DNA of 64,000 bases from Lumbricus rubellus (lineage: Eukaryota; Annelida; Clitellata; Crassiclitellata; Lumbricidae), in NCBI GenBank assembly GCA_945859605.1, contig OX243827.1, positions 20,133,146-20,197,145 on the forward strand, read 5' to 3'. Shown piece by piece: positions 23,896-36,827 of this stretch; the stretch's first letter is position 1; each line of letters opens with the position of its first letter. The notes beneath the pieces are model-generated. The model was not told the DNA's origin and did not search any database. It saw nothing but the letters and a program-made list of their open reading frames with translations. The position numbers were made by a program, and so were the translations under genes.

Positions 23896-24396
23896 TAAAT
23901 TCATCACCATCATCAATATCATTGGTCTCAATGCCCGTAAGAGTCCGACGCCACTCTGTCTGAGTCTGTCTCGGATCATGCTTCCCAGCTTCAACCGGTG
24001 CGGTCAGCAGGTCTGCGCCATACCATAAACATCTTGGAGCAACTAGACCACCTTGTCTGATTGAAGAGAATATTGGGAGAGAAGCATGAAGGACAACCTG
24101 GGTCAATGCCCGTATGTGTCCCATGCTCTCCCCCGACTCTCTCCACTGCTCTGTCCTGACCGGCCTGTGCATGTCTGCTCCACATCATGACAACTTGAAG
24201 CATCTGGGTCGCTATGTCACTTGTGTCGTGGTTTTTGTGAATTTCAATCGTCTTGGTCTTTTCCTGCCAGTGTATCGCCACCCATCTGGCATACCTTCCT
24301 TCTTTGTCCGGGCTTAGGACCGACACGGGGACGTTGTTGGTTCCCTGTGGCGGAGGATGGATGCAGTTTAACGTCGTGCCCAGGACCACAGCAAAT
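23896..24396. mobile_element. Unit A-specific 500-bp insertion of unknown type
   Basis: Units B and C read GTTGC(A/G)GTA..AATGACAGACT without interruption (34721, 47751), whereas unit A has about 500 bp between GCAGTAAAT and ACAGACTCATT. The insert is GC-richer than its surroundings. On the minus strand it has a 132-codon frame (24389-23991; includes KEGRYARWVAIHWQEKTKTI) with no recognised domain. It may be an LTR or other transposon fragment. Confidence 0.55.
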
Positions 24397-26524
24397 TACA
24401 GACTCATTATTAAAATAGCTGATATAAAAGTTCTTTGTCTTGGAATCGTCCAAAAGGTAAACGCTTCTAGCCTATAGGCTACTGTGTGTTTGAACGACTA
24501 CATAATGTCTGTAGGCTATTAGTTGTTTCTGCTGCCGATCGTAATCGTAATCGTAATCTCCAACTTTCTAAAGCGTTACTCGAAAGCCAGCGCGGGGCAC
24601 CAGCTTATTCACGAGCGCTGCGTTGAGTTAAAAGGGTTGTTCGTGAGTAGTCCGTGGTGGTCCAGGCCGAGTTACCTTAGGATCAGGGGCGGAGCAGCTA
24701 CTTTTCGATTTTAGATTTCACGACCCCAATCTGCTGTCGATTTCACGACCCCACATTTTTGTCTTTCTCTCGTCGTCTCTATGTGTAAGCTTATTAGTTT
24801 CTGCTGTCCATTTCCTTTCTTTCATCAATTCTCTCAGTCCTTGATTTCTAATGTAATTTTGTCTTTATTTCGTCGTCACTGTCTGTATTAGTTGCTTCTG
24901 CTGTCGATTTTACGACCCCAATGTTTTGTACTTTTTCTTTTAATCTTCCCATACCCCTCCTCCATCATCCAGTCCAAGAACTTTTCCCTAGGTCATCACT
25001 GAAGCAGTATAATTCCTACTGTAACTACTATTACAACACCAATTTCCTGGCCTACCACTAAAACTGATGCTGTTACTAAATCTTTTTCTATCGCATCAGG
25101 GCAATAATTATTATGACTTGTCACGTTAGTTCGGCCCTGACTACACAGTACACATGTCACAAACCATGGTAACTATGTTCTTTTGTTTCCTATCGTCTTG
25201 ATTATGTTAATTCGGTTTTATGGATCTCTAAGATATTCAGATCAATAGGCTGAAACTAAGCCAAAACTCTTTAGCTCAGGTTGTGCTGCGCGTCCCCTAC
25301 AAACAAGTTCCGCAGTCCAACTTTGTCAGCTGCATTGGCTTAATGTTCAGTGCAGGATAAACTTTAAGTGGCCTGTCAGGCCAATAAAGCGCTCAGCACC
25401 AGTCGGCCTAAACCTAACTACGTTCTCTCACTACTAAACTTTTACATTCCTCCTCGTTGCCTCAACCTGTGATCAATTATAATTTAAATTCATCCGTTAG
25501 TTTGTGTGGGAACAAGGGACACAACTGAAGGGACATTGAACAAGTGAGTGGCTTAGTGAGTGGATTGACGCGGAATGTCAGGAGCTGGACGGGTATTATA
25601 TATTTAGTGTGTTCAGTGTTATGGGTACTGATAAGTTCTTTGAATTGTGGTAGACTGGGAGCGTTTTGGATGTCACTGGATGATTTAAAGCGTTCCTTTG
25701 TGTAGGACATACAATTTTACAGAAAGACCGCAATTAAACAATGTATTCATATGTAAAGGCAGGTCTATAGGGCCTAATAATTATTGTAGATGATTATACT
25801 TTCAAATGTGGCAACCGCTTATTATTTTATCAATTTCATGCGTTCATGTTAGGTCGCCTGAATGCTACGAGTTGCGCTGTCACCATGTTGGCATTTGTTA
25901 AGGCTTACTTCATGCTCTAAATGTACTGTTATCGACGTACTGTCAATTGACACTGCATGCTTATGCATTGCAAAATCCGACTCGCTACGACTTGTAGCGA
26001 GTTGATGTCTTGACGACTGACGAGTTCATGTTAACCTATCGTCTTGGTGCATGTTTAACGACACTGCCATGTCAAAGTTGATCAGTGTCGCCCTTCTCCT
26101 TTATCCAGGTTTGTGACTGGCACTTGTAGAGAACAACCAGTGGCGTAACCTTTCTCATAATTTATAGCGCGCCTCTTTAGCATCGACAATTCAGAGGTGT
26201 TTCAGCGCAGAAGCTCGGGGGAAAAGAAACGTCCTTAGACAGCAAGAGGAAGCAAGGAAGAGCCCAGACATGAGGTTAGCCGTAGACGAGGGGAAGGCTA
26301 ATCCATGTGGAGGGACCTATCACTGCAATTTACGTTTATTAGAGCGGGGGGGGGGGAAACAAGGAATTGCTTTTGTGAAGCAGGAAGGTGGCTTTCATTG
26401 AGGAATATTTTAAATAGATAGACCTACACAAGAAACGGGGCCAAAACATCCAGAATGTTAACCAAAAATACATGGCCGAAGTGGATCGGGCTCACTAGAT
26501 TTATGATTAGCCTAGATGACTTAA

Positions 26525-27460
26525 CCCTCGGGCTACCAGGGGGTGGTGGTATCCACCCCCTCTAGGTTTTTCCCAAATCAAACTTTTTTCGTTAGGAATA
26601 AAATTTTGACGTTTTAAGTAGCTGTAGAGGATTCATTTGCACACATTTTGAGCTAAAATGTGTGATGATATACCATACCATTCAAAAGTTATACCCGATA
26701 TACCCGAGGCACCAGGGGGTGGATACCACCCCCCTTAGATTATCGGCTGTATCTTATCCGTCCTTTGACATGAAGAGACACCAATTACACCATTCTGTAG
26801 AGGGAATGTGGGGCTACATTTCCATGCTCAGTGAGTTGTCTTTGGACAACCGGAAGTGCTCAACAGAAATTAAAATATAAATAAAGGTGTTTTATTTTCA
26901 AAAATTTTTCATGTTTTTCCTATTAGAAATTATTCATAATTTATTTTTTAAGAGAAATAAATTATGTCATTCTATAGAGGGCATTTAGGGCTATTTTGTG
27001 ATACCAATTAATTTGACATTTGATGACCGGAAGTGCTCAAAATAAATTTAAATGTGTGAAAATGTTGGGTTTTTTTACAACGCAAACCGATAAGTCTGCG
27101 TAAACGTTTTTCAGCATGTTTTACATGTTTTTTCTCTTTTTATTGTAACTAAAACTAACCTATTACTAGTTTTTATAGTTGAATATTGGACTTTATTATA
27201 TGTAAACTATTTTTAATTAAATAAATTATGTTGAAAACACACAGAATCTAATATTTTGCTTATGCAAAAGTATACATTTTGTGGAATCGACGGGTGCCTA
27301 CGGTAAAAAAAATTCATAATTTCGGGGTGCTTTCATATATTTTAAACCTAAATATACCATTGTGTGCAGAAATGAATGCTGAATCCATAGGGGTATTACA
27401 AGTTATGATATCTCAAACCCCTTGGTAGTCAGTGTTACAAAAAACTTGGTAGCCTGAGGG
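26525..27460. mobile_element. 936-bp piggyBac-type element, TTAA target
   Basis: Flanked by TTAA at 26521-26524 and 27461-27464. Ends CCCTCGGGCTACCA and the complement of CCCTCAGGCTACCA. Unit C has the empty site GATGGCTTAATCACTCGATA (37374-37393), where unit B reads GATGAC-TTAA-element-TTAA-TCGCTCGATA. No transposase frame; non-autonomous. Confidence 0.9.
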
Positions 27461-28467
27461 TTAATCGCTCGATAAAGTTCACTCTCGAGGATTGCCCGGC
27501 AAGAAACCATCAAACTTGGATTCCATGCAACGGCATAGGCTACTGTAGAGGAGATGCATCAGCTGTTGATGCACGCAGATTGTCAATCTCCTGCGTCATG
27601 AGCCGAATAAAGTTTTCGGCATAAAAGTTCGGATTGCTAATTTGCTAGGCGAGCGCGAGGTATGTCACAGTAGCCTAAACTTGAGATCGATGACCAGTCT
27701 TTTCGGACTGTCTTTATGCTGTATGACGATATTCGCCCAGTGGTCTGACTCTTGGAGGTAGAGGCGGCGTAAGTTGGGTTAGGCCTACACACTCTCGTCG
27801 ATCGATTGGATCATGAGAGCGGCGATAGCGTCATTCAGCACAAAGAGCGCCAAGGCGACATTTTCAACAGCGCAATCTGCGTCAAACAGCTGACAGCAAA
27901 ATTGTCTTTACATGCCAGTAACTGCCATCGCATGTATAGTATAGGCTACTTTTAAACTGATTATTATCGACAAAATAATGTGGCCGTGTATCTCGGAGAT
28001 GTTAATTTCTCTACATGTTTCTATGTGCATTTTCTTTTCATTGTCTGCCTTTCAGACGACTATTAGCCGTTTGTTGTATGACAGGTTACGACGTCACAGA
28101 GGAGAAAGTTGGAAGTCTTGCCTGAACTATTGCTTTCTTCCTCCGAAAACTTACAATGCAAAATTTGAATGATTGTGACAATATTCTCTCAAGATTTGAA
28201 CTTTGTTTATTGTTAGTGAAGACAGCATTCTGAAATCATCGATTCAAGTGCATTGCTGGTTGTAGCCTATTCATAGATATTCAAGATGATAGTTGGAATT
28301 CGTAAATATCGAATACCCAGTTAGCTGCATGGATAAGGAATTTGCACCGGTTTTGCTTCGGGTCCAAGCCTTAAACAGTTATTACTCCAGTTTACAATTT
28401 GATCCTCATCTATGACTTTTAAAGTTTCAAGCTTGCATTTCAGTATGTACAGTCAAACCTTGATTCA

Positions 28468-28722
28468 AATACAAAGTCAGACTGCTCTCAGTCCCTTTTT
28501 GCCTACTTCCACTATGCAGAACCGAGCTTTCTCAATGGTAGGACCCTCAACCTGGAATTGTCTTCATCTGACACTCCGCTCCCTTTCTAAAAATCCTTCT
28601 CAGACTTTCCTCTCTCATCTCAAGACAGTTTCATTTGGCCTCGCTGAGGTTGGGAGCACCTTTGTGTAGCCCACGGAAGAGGCGCTATATAAATGCACTT
28701 AATGAATGAATGGATGAATGAT
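28468..28722 (+). mobile_element. 5'-truncated L2/CR1-type LINE 3' end, unit B
   Basis: Encodes the RT C-terminal end (NRAFSMVGPSTWN, then SFLSHLKT-like), then the tail GAGGCGCTATATAAATGCAC and AATGAATGAATGG. It is shared with unit C (38452-38706) but absent in unit A, where GCCTCGATTCATTTGTG at about 19421 is the empty site. Confidence 0.8.
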
Positions 28723-29538
28723 TCATTGCTGGAAATCAAAATGGACAAAGTCACAAAGCATTGCACACACTGGTTTATGACTTCTCGACACTTACTGCAC
28801 TGGTGAAATTTTAATTGTACATGTAGCATATTAAACCACTGATTTAAAATGTCTGATGATAAACGTTCTTTAAAATGTTGGTTAAGGCAATTGTTCAAAT
28901 GTAATCTCACATATTGATAGTTTTTAATTGGACGTAGAAGAAGCCTGAGTCTGAGTCTGAAGCCGGTGCACGGTATGTAGGCCTATACGGTAGATATTAC
29001 TGTGGCCTCAAAAAATTTCCGAGGTCCAACTCAGAGACTAATAGCGTGGCACCAGCTTATTCACGAGCGTTGCGCTGTGTTAGAAATACTAAGTGATTCC
29101 AGGTTAAGATCCTTAGATCAAATTGGGATGGGTGCCGTTGTTGGCAGCCAGCTTTCTATTTGTTTTTGTATTTTTAAAAATTATTTTAAAACTTGTCATT
29201 TTCCTCCATGATTTATTGTTATTACTTCTATGTGTTATATTGTATCACTCGTCGATGTTCCATTGTGCGTTATGCAAATGCATGAGTAATAAAGTCTATG
29301 CTTACTTACTTACTTAATCCAGTTGCAGGGAATATCATAGTCATCAGCTTAAGAGCCACACTGGGTGAGAATTTCCAGGGTTGAGGTTTCAACCCCCCAG
29401 TCTTTCTTAGAGCCCCATAGTAAAGTCTTTTTCACATTTGAATTCCAAGTGGATCATAGTACAACACCCAGTTATTTTTCCACAATTCTCACACTGCATG
29501 TATTGTAGGCATAATAGTTCGGATAAAGTATTGGGGTG

Positions 29539-32500
29539 TTACGGATCCGTCGCTATAGTGTAATCGCTTGTACGATAGTTTGGATCAAGTATTGGGGTGT
29601 TTTTGATGGAAATGGTATGGGCAGTGACTGTTGTTGATGGAACGCCGGTTGTCGGCATCGATGTGGAGGAGCCTGTTGTCGGTGCATCCGTGATTCTTGT
29701 AGTTGATGCAAGAGGTGTAGTACTCGATTGGGTGGCAAGAGGTGTAGTACTCGATTGGGTGGCAAGAGGTGTAGTACTCGATTGGGTGGCAAGAGGTGTA
29801 GTACTCGATTGGGTGGTAAGAGGTGTAGTACTCGATTGGGTGGCAAGAGGTGTAGTACTCGATTGGGAGGCAAGAGGTGTAGTACTCGATTGGGTGGTAA
29901 GTGGTGTAGTACTCGATTGGGTGGTAAGAGGTGTAGTACTCGATTGGGTGGTGAGAGGTGTAGTACTCGATTGGGTGGTAAAAGTTGTAGTACTCGATTG
30001 GGTGATAAGAGGTGTAGTACTCGATTGGGTGGCAAGAGGTGTAGTACTCGATTGGGAGGCAAGAGGTGTAGTACTCGATTGGGTGGTAAGTGGTGTAGTA
30101 CTCGATTGGGTGGTAAGAGGTGTAGTACTCGATTGGGTGGTGAGAGGTGTAGTACTCGATTGGGTGGTAAAAGTTGTAGTACTCGATTGGGTGGTAAGAG
30201 GTGTAGTACGTGCTTGGGTGGTGCTTGCAACTGGACTGCCACACCTAAACGCAAACGCAACATAATTACTACACGGTGTCAAAGCGCTGATTAGGCCCAC
30301 TTGCACAGCTTTAGGATTGCTCACCACTGCTGAAAGTGTACCCTTACAACTCGCCTGATAGAAAGTTACGCCTATAGTCCACAAATATCAATTGAAATTG
30401 AAGAGCATATAGGCCTATTATTCTCTTTTCACACATCTCTTTGCAACTGCAGAATATTATTCTGCAGTTACAAAGAGATGTGCTATTCTCAACGCTTCGA
30501 GTCGCTGAAAATCATATTTCGCTCATGCATAAACTCTTCGCCTCGAAGTAGAAAGGAATCCTGTTTTGGAGTGAGCATGTTCCAAACATTTCATGTGCAC
30601 GATGTCTAGAATAGGCTATATAGGCCTAGATCTAACTGTTTAAATCTAATACTACACTGTGTCCCAATAAATCGGGCACCCTTTTTATAATGTGAATAAA
30701 ACAGGTAAATCTTAATCGATTTTCAAAATTTCAAAACTGTTTTAATCCTGAGATAATTATCTTCCACTGCTTCAAATATGAAGTTTCTGGCATAAATATT
30801 GACGTCACAATTACGTCATTTGCATCAGAGAATTCAAATGTAAGTTCCGAACACAACGATTTTTGTTGACATTTGGTTTCGATATGTAAATTAACTACGT
30901 CATTATGACGTAATTTTTTTAGTGAGGGTCCTTCATAAATTACCAATTTGTAGATAATTATCTCAGGATAAAAACAGTTTTTAAATTTAGAAAATCGATT
31001 ACGATTTACCTTTTTTATTCACATTATAAAAAGGGTGCCCGATTTATTGGGACACAGTGTATATGCACGTTAAATTGTAGCTATAACCGTATAACGGATC
31101 TGTTCCATAAGCCCGTCTTCATGCCAATTAAGTGCTGTGTCTTATTAGCTGTGGCTACCTGTACACCGTGTAGTTTTTGCAACGTAAACGAACAATCCGG
31201 CAAAACGTGTCCAAATCAGGGCGAAAGATGTCTGCAATATTGCAACATTCTAGGTCGCTTTGAACCGGAACGTGAGGTCCAGTACAACCAGAACAGGTCA
31301 CCAATGACGTCGTTTTTCCGCTGCTGGCATCCAAGATGTCGATTTTGCTGATACTGCCTGAGCTGCCACACTTTAACAAAACGACATGATTTAAAATTAC
31401 ACAATTTATAGTGAATAATCTAAATTAATTTAAATTGTTTCTAATTCTCATATCATGCATTTACCCCGCTTCTTTACAAACTGCTTATTTGCTGAAAATC
31501 ATGGGCAAAGTTCGGTTCCGTTCTTGGGGGGCCCTTAAAACTTGGGCTTTGGTTGGGGCGGAGACTTAGTCCAGATCGAGCGGCACCGAAAATTTTCTCG
31601 GCCCAAAAAGTTGATGACCTTTTTTTAGTCATTCGATTGAAGTTTCATTCGTTAAAAAAGCCATTTCCTCGAATATCGGAATATGTTTTCGAGTCTTGTG
31701 GGGGAGGACCCCGGGGAAAAGATACCTTCATGATAAAAAATGACTCTGGGCCTTCTGGGGGGCTTATCCAGCCCCCTAGTTCCTGATAAACTCCGCCCAT
31801 GCTGAAAATGTATCCAATTTTTGCCTTGGTTAGGGACCGTTAGGCTACTGCTTATGCCCTTGGCGCAGAATGTCTGGCGTTGTCTCTGGTTTAAGCAGAG
31901 AGCGTCAGTGCCAGTGGAAAAATTGGACTCCGTAGCCTAAATTCCGTCGCCTGAGAATTATCTTCGCTTTTGTGAATTCCGAGGTAATCGAGGTTAAAGT
32001 TTTGGTAAAATTGTACAGAAGAAAGTAATTTAGGCCAATAAACATCAGGCATAAACATCATATTAACATATCAACATCAGGGACGCTGTGCTAGTGAATC
32101 GTAAACATTGCATTTAAAATATTAAATTTTAAAGTTGTTTTTGTGACATTTGTGAAATTTTGTATAAAATGGTTTTAAATCAATTGCAAGTCATCCTCAC
32201 GAAAATAGCATGCAATGATAAAAGAAAGCAATGCACAGTAATTTGCGAGTTTGTTCAATTCAGTTTTCGCGAATTTAATACCAGTTTTTAATTTTGAAAG
32301 CCGTTTTTATTCCCTGGACATACGACACTATGATACAACGAAGTGGGAAGTGTAGGCCTATAATAATAAATTATTAATGTCGTATCTCCTTATCGTCCAA
32401 TCAACGACGAGCTTTCTCTGGACATAGCCTACGACAATGCACTTTTAAACCGTGAATGCGGTAAACCTACTGCTACCGAAGGGAAGATACGTCAAAATAA

Positions 32501-33346
32501 ATTGGAGATAGCCTACGACAAAAAATCCTGAGAATGGACATACGACAGGTAGAATAGTTTTCGTTGAATATCTTTAAAACGACTTGTCGTATTTCCTAAC
32601 GATTAAAAGTGGTGAAAGATAAAAACATTTTTGCTACAAATCAAGTCTAAATTCAATTTTGAACTAAATGGAGGTACGACAAGATACTTCTCACGCGACG
32701 TAGGCTAATAGCGAGCAAACAAACTTTTAATAGCATTAAATGCTATTCCTTATTAATAATTAGCTTTATAGCTATATTTTAGTTTAAGCGGTCAACAGTA
32801 CTAGCTTAAGTCATACTATGTTTCAAAGTAGTAGGCCGCCTATCTGTAGAGTAATATTTTTGAAGGCTATTTAGAAATCAATATCTGATCTAAATAGTAA
32901 TGAACATGGAGATGAAAAACAAGAACATTATTAGTCATTCGCACTGTATGACTTCATGACCGGTGTCATATTCGATAGTCTGAGACAGTCCATAGGGCTA
33001 GACAAAAATAATTGCGACCGTTCACGGGTCAAGAGTTTGATCACTTATCAAAAATATTTTTCTCTCTGCGGGAATGGCAGCATTAGGCTATAGGCTAGCT
33101 AGTACATGTAAAGATGGCGTTTTGCGCTTTATAGTAATTAAAAAATAATAATTTTATAACCTTGCACGTGGGAAGAGGTTGTTTCTTTCCGTTGTAATAA
33201 TTGATTTTGGCTTCTACTGTCAGTTGATATGGTAAAGCTGTTTTACAGAAGATTGCGTCGATGATTTCCGACCCAGCATGACTCTTCGATGGCAAAATAT
33301 CAGTGCCCATCAGTACCAACAAAGTCATGATGTGGATGACAGACAT
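29539..33346 (-). CDS. Secreted Cys-rich/mucin-like protein, copy B (3 exons)
   Basis: Proposed exons: 33346-33161, 31370-31159, 30244-29539 (stop TAA), about 370 residues. Signal peptide core IHIMTLLVLMGTDILPSK; Cys-rich part YCK/FCK...TCK in exon 1 and CGSSGSISKIDILD, CSGC, ECCN, DTFC and LRCK in exon 2. Exon 2 ends in phase 2 (donor CAG|GTAGCC) and joins exon 3 through an Arg codon to CGSPVAST. The Thr/Ser/Gln tract has about 19 nonapeptides, followed by TTGSSTSMPTTGVPSTT and a Tyr/Asp-containing end without an anchor. No frame breaks. Expression from its own TATA box is inferred. Function unknown; a mucus or coat component is the simplest reading. Confidence 0.75.
29710..30220. repeat. 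27-bp coding VNTR, copy B (about 19 units, internal block duplication)
   Basis: The same 27-bp unit as copy A. A block of about six units with the distinctive order TTTF, then PL, PL, PL, then ASQSS and ATQSS, occurs twice (about 29845-30000 and 30030-30185), showing expansion by block duplication as well as single-unit steps. Confidence 0.9.
30655..31059. mobile_element. 405-bp mariner-type palindromic MITE, TA target
   Basis: Long, nearly perfect inverted repeats of over 50 bp, starting CACTGTGTCCCAATAAATCG, flanked by TA at 30653-30654 and 31060-31061. Units A and C lack it at the matching intron site (about 21269 and 40307). Together the arms would fold into a hairpin. No coding. Confidence 0.9.
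31500..31801. mobile_element. 302-bp MITE (CATGGGC family), unit B, TSD CTGAAAAT
   Basis: Starts CATGGGCAAAG and ends ACTCCGCCCATG, flanked by perfect CTGAAAAT at 31492-31499 and 31802-31809. Unit C has it at the same site (45085); unit A has one CTGAAAAT at 21751-21758. It lies in intron 1 of copy B. Confidence 0.9.
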
Positions 33347-33438
33347 CTTCAGTTAGATCTGCGAGTCAAACCAATATGCGAGTGAAACTTGAATTCGTGT
33401 CACCAGCGCAACAGCTGGTCACCGCAACAAGGGCTTGA

Positions 33439-33447
33439 ATATTTATA
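33439..33447 (-). promoter_or_regulatory. TATA box of copy B
   Basis: Minus strand TATAAATAT about 95 bp upstream of the ATG of copy B, with the same flanks as copies A and C. Confidence 0.7.
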
Positions 33448-33455
33448 GTGTTAGG

Positions 33456-33654
33456 CAGGGCTTTTTAACGTGCAGCTGTAGGCCTACACTAAATGTGCAG
33501 TTTTAAATGGATTTGTGCAGTTGTAGAAGCACTTCTGTACAGTTAAAACTTGCAAAAAACGGTCATTGTCCTCTGATTGGAAGTAATTTACCATGGAGGA
33601 CGGGAAGGAAATAAAACAATTGTGCAGTTCTAAAAACTCCGTAAAACAGCCTTC
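33456..33654. mobile_element. hAT-type MITE abutting the copy B promoter
   Basis: Same family, orientation and site as 23018-23218 in unit A. Flanking 8-mers are GTGTTAGG and GCGTCAGG (diverged duplication). Its presence in A and B but not C conflicts with the pattern of the LINE tail and the 31500 MITE. Confidence 0.85.
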
Positions 33655-34138
33655 GCGTCAGGGAGTGGGCGATGTCTTCCGCATTGTCGTAAAATCACTC
33701 TTGTACTTTCTGAGAATATTGTTGATGATTTCATGCTCGATCGTGTTCTATTCAAAATACCTGCCACTAAGAATTATTTTATTTTTGACAGCTTACAAGT
33801 TTGTATACTACAGGTGCATCCTGCAAGGAACAATCTTTTCACTAGGCGTGTTTATTTAAGCCCATCCTGCAAACGTTATTAATCTTGTGTATTATCTTAT
33901 GCATCTGCTATTGTAGTGCTTTTAAAAGCACACCTGTTTTCAAGTCGATAGCGGAATATTTTGTCGCATTTCCTATAGTTAATTTTGAAGGGTTAATTTT
34001 GAAGGGTAATCTTGATGATTGTATACAACCTCATTAATTTTATCCTTCAAATAAAGTCACTTTTGTATTGAATTATCTGCATGGCCGAAATAGTTCACGC
34101 CTTTTTTCACAAACCAAACGCCATTGAATTTTATATTT

Positions 34139-34562
34139 TACTAGCTGTACCCAGCCACGCGTTGCTGTGGCAAAAAAGACTTCCCCCTCCCCCTCCCCTC
34201 CCCCTCCCCCTCCCCCTCCCCCTCCGCGATGGCGACGCGGATCACGCCATAAAACGCTTGAGCAAGAAGGCCGTAATGAAATGCGAAGGCCGTAATGAAA
34301 TGCGCTAAAGAAATTTACGGAACAAACATGCCCGAATCGGTATGCAAGGCGTATTGACGGCGTAGGCTATGTGTTGAAAACGGCGGAATTTGCAAAGTTG
34401 CTTTTTTAGCTTAAAAGATTGCGTTTTTCCCCAAAAAGCATTCTGCAAACCCGGCCGTGTTGGAACTAAACGTTTTGGTGAAGTTTCGAAAGCAATCAAT
34501 GAAGAAAGTTCGGAGATCTTGCGTCAGGTGCCAAACGCGGTTAGATTTTTATATATATAGAT
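34139..34562. mobile_element. Unit B-specific retroposon-like insertion with (CCCCTC)n
   Basis: Inserted between ATATTTTA and TTGGCATGCTGCAG (units A and C are contiguous at 23700 and 47604). It starts ACTAGCTGTACCCAGCCACG, has a polypyrimidine (CCCCTC)n tract at 34183-34222 and ends TTTTTATATATATAGATTGG. The ends resemble short retroposons, but the family is not identified. Confidence 0.55.
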
Positions 34563-36827
34563 TGGCATGCTGCAGAACGTTTCGTATTTAGAAGTAGGCT
34601 AGGACTAAGTGCTTCTTTCGACAATTTTTAATAGCTTTGATAATATTAGCAAACTTTATATCAGCATATTAAGTAAAATCATGTCCGTTAATACTCGGTC
34701 AATACGATTATACGATCAACGTTGCGGTAGCCTAAATGACAGACTCATTCTTAAAATAGCTGATATGAAAGTTCTTTGTCTTGGAATCGTCCAAAAGGTA
34801 AACGCTTCTAACCTATACTGTGTGTTTGAACCAATTGAACGACTAAATACTGCCTGTATTCGTTGATTCTGCTGTCAATCGTAATTGTAATCGTAATCTC
34901 CAACTTTCTAAAGCGTTACTCGAAAGCCATCGCTGGGCACCAGCTTATTCACGAGCGCTGCGTTGAGTTAAAAGGGTTGTCCGTGAGTAGTCCGTGGTTG
35001 TCCAGGCCGAGTTACTATAGGTTCAGGGGGGAGCAGCTACTTTTCGATTTTAGATTTCACGACCCCAATCTGCTGTCGTACCCAAATGTTTTTGTCTTTC
35101 GTCGTCTCTGTGTGTAGGCCTGTTAGTTTCTGCTGTCGATTTCCTTTCTTTCATCAATTCTCTCGGTCCTTGATTTCTAATGTAATTTTTTGTCTTTATT
35201 TCAGTCTCATTTTTGCACCCCATGCACTGCTGCAATGTCCCCTACGCCTATGTACAGAAGTGACCGTAGGCCTACTGTGCTTTTAAAATCCTAATATGAC
35301 GCAATTTTTTATTAGCTGCTTAGGCTACTTCACTGTCAAAATGTTGCACTGAATTTGTAATTTCGGCTGTTATAGGCTACGCAACGTTCCGCTAAACATC
35401 ATTTTTTGCATCTGGTTAATATATTATTGGCAACATTTCATCACAGGAAGAATTATTGTTCCTATTCAAACAAGGAGCCGCAGTTCAGATAGATATACAT
35501 ATGTAGTAGGACCCAGAAGAGTAGCCTACTGTTGGTTTGAACGGCAGTGTATATAATATATATTATAATGAGTATGAAATTGCGCCATCTTGTCAGAATG
35601 TCTTCGTTAGAGTTACCAAAGAGACAATGAAAGTTCTACTTTGTATACGCGATAACTCCTGCCAGTCAATATCCAACTTATGTTGGCTAGGAAGCTTAGA
35701 TTCATTGGCAATCATTGGTTATGGTCAACACTCAACAGTAATAATCAACCTTTGAATATAAGCCTACATGTACACTGTTTGCATGCATGGTAGACGGGGA
35801 GCATTTTGGATGTCACTGGATAGTTTAAAGCGTTCCTTTATGTAAGACATCAAATTTTACAGAAAGACCGCAATTGAACAATGCATTCACATCTAAAGGC
35901 AGGTCGATATTGTAGATGATTATACTTTCAAATGTGGCAACCGCTTATTATTTTATCAATTCCATGCGTTCATGTTAGGTCGCCTGAATACCATGAGTTG
36001 CGCTGTCAAAAGTGTCAAGCATGTTGGCATTTTGTTAAAACTTCCTTCATGCTCTAAGTGTACCGTTATCGACCTATTGTCATCTTTATACATCATAATT
36101 ATTTCTTCTGAATTGAAACTGCATTTTCATGCATAGCATAATCCAGCCTAATCTACGACTTGCAACGACTTGCAACGACTTGCAGCGGGTTGATGACTTG
36201 ATGAGTCTATGCTAATCGTAATTCGTAATTTATCTCAAAAATTCATAGCGCGCCTTTCTTGCATATACTATTCAGAGGCGCTTTCAGTGCAGAAGCCCCA
36301 TGCAGGGGGAGAAACGCCTTTAGAGAGCGAGAGGAAGAGAGGACGAGTCCAAATTTGAGGGTAGCCCGTAGAAGGGGGCAGGCCAATCCACGTGGAGGGA
36401 CCTAGCTACAATATTATCACATCAAATGCATGACTTTAAACCATGTCACGCAGACTCACGCTAAATTATGAATACGAGGGACAAAGAGGTAAAAAAAAAT
36501 GTCGGTGGAACGCAAGGGACGAGCAGATGTCGCAGAGAGAAACTTATGCATAATTATTAATTAGTCGGAGAGATATCTGGGAACAAGCCCAAAGTTTATG
36601 GTGTTATGCGAAGCTGGATCCGAGACAGAAGACTCGCTTGCACGATGTGGATGGAGAAAGACAATTATTTCAAAAGTTTTAGAAAGAAAAGAGAGATGTG
36701 GAATTGGCCGGTAATTCGGATCAAAGTTAAGTTGTTTAGAGTGAGGAAACATTGGGTTGCTTTTGTGAAACTGGATATCCCTCGTTAAGGAATTTGTGTA
36801 ATAGATAGGCATACACATGAAACGAGA

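Larger units (their letters stand above)
17690..25650. repeat. Tandem paralogous unit A
   Basis: First of three direct paralogous units. It aligns with unit B from about 25838 and unit C from about 35958 (shared start CATGCGTT...ATGTTA, then GTCGCCTGAAT with substitutions). Order along the + strand: left flank, gene 3' flank, exon 3, exon 2, exon 1, TATA box, 5' flank. Unit A is truncated on the left by the hAT nest. Confidence 0.8.
25651..35790. repeat. Tandem paralogous unit B
   Basis: Second unit. The junction motif GGAGCGTTTTGGATGTCACT at about 25656 recurs at about 35796, one unit later. It has a piggyBac-type MITE, a mariner-type MITE and a retroposon fragment of its own; the LINE tail (28468) and the 31500 MITE are shared with unit C. 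Confidence 0.8.
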
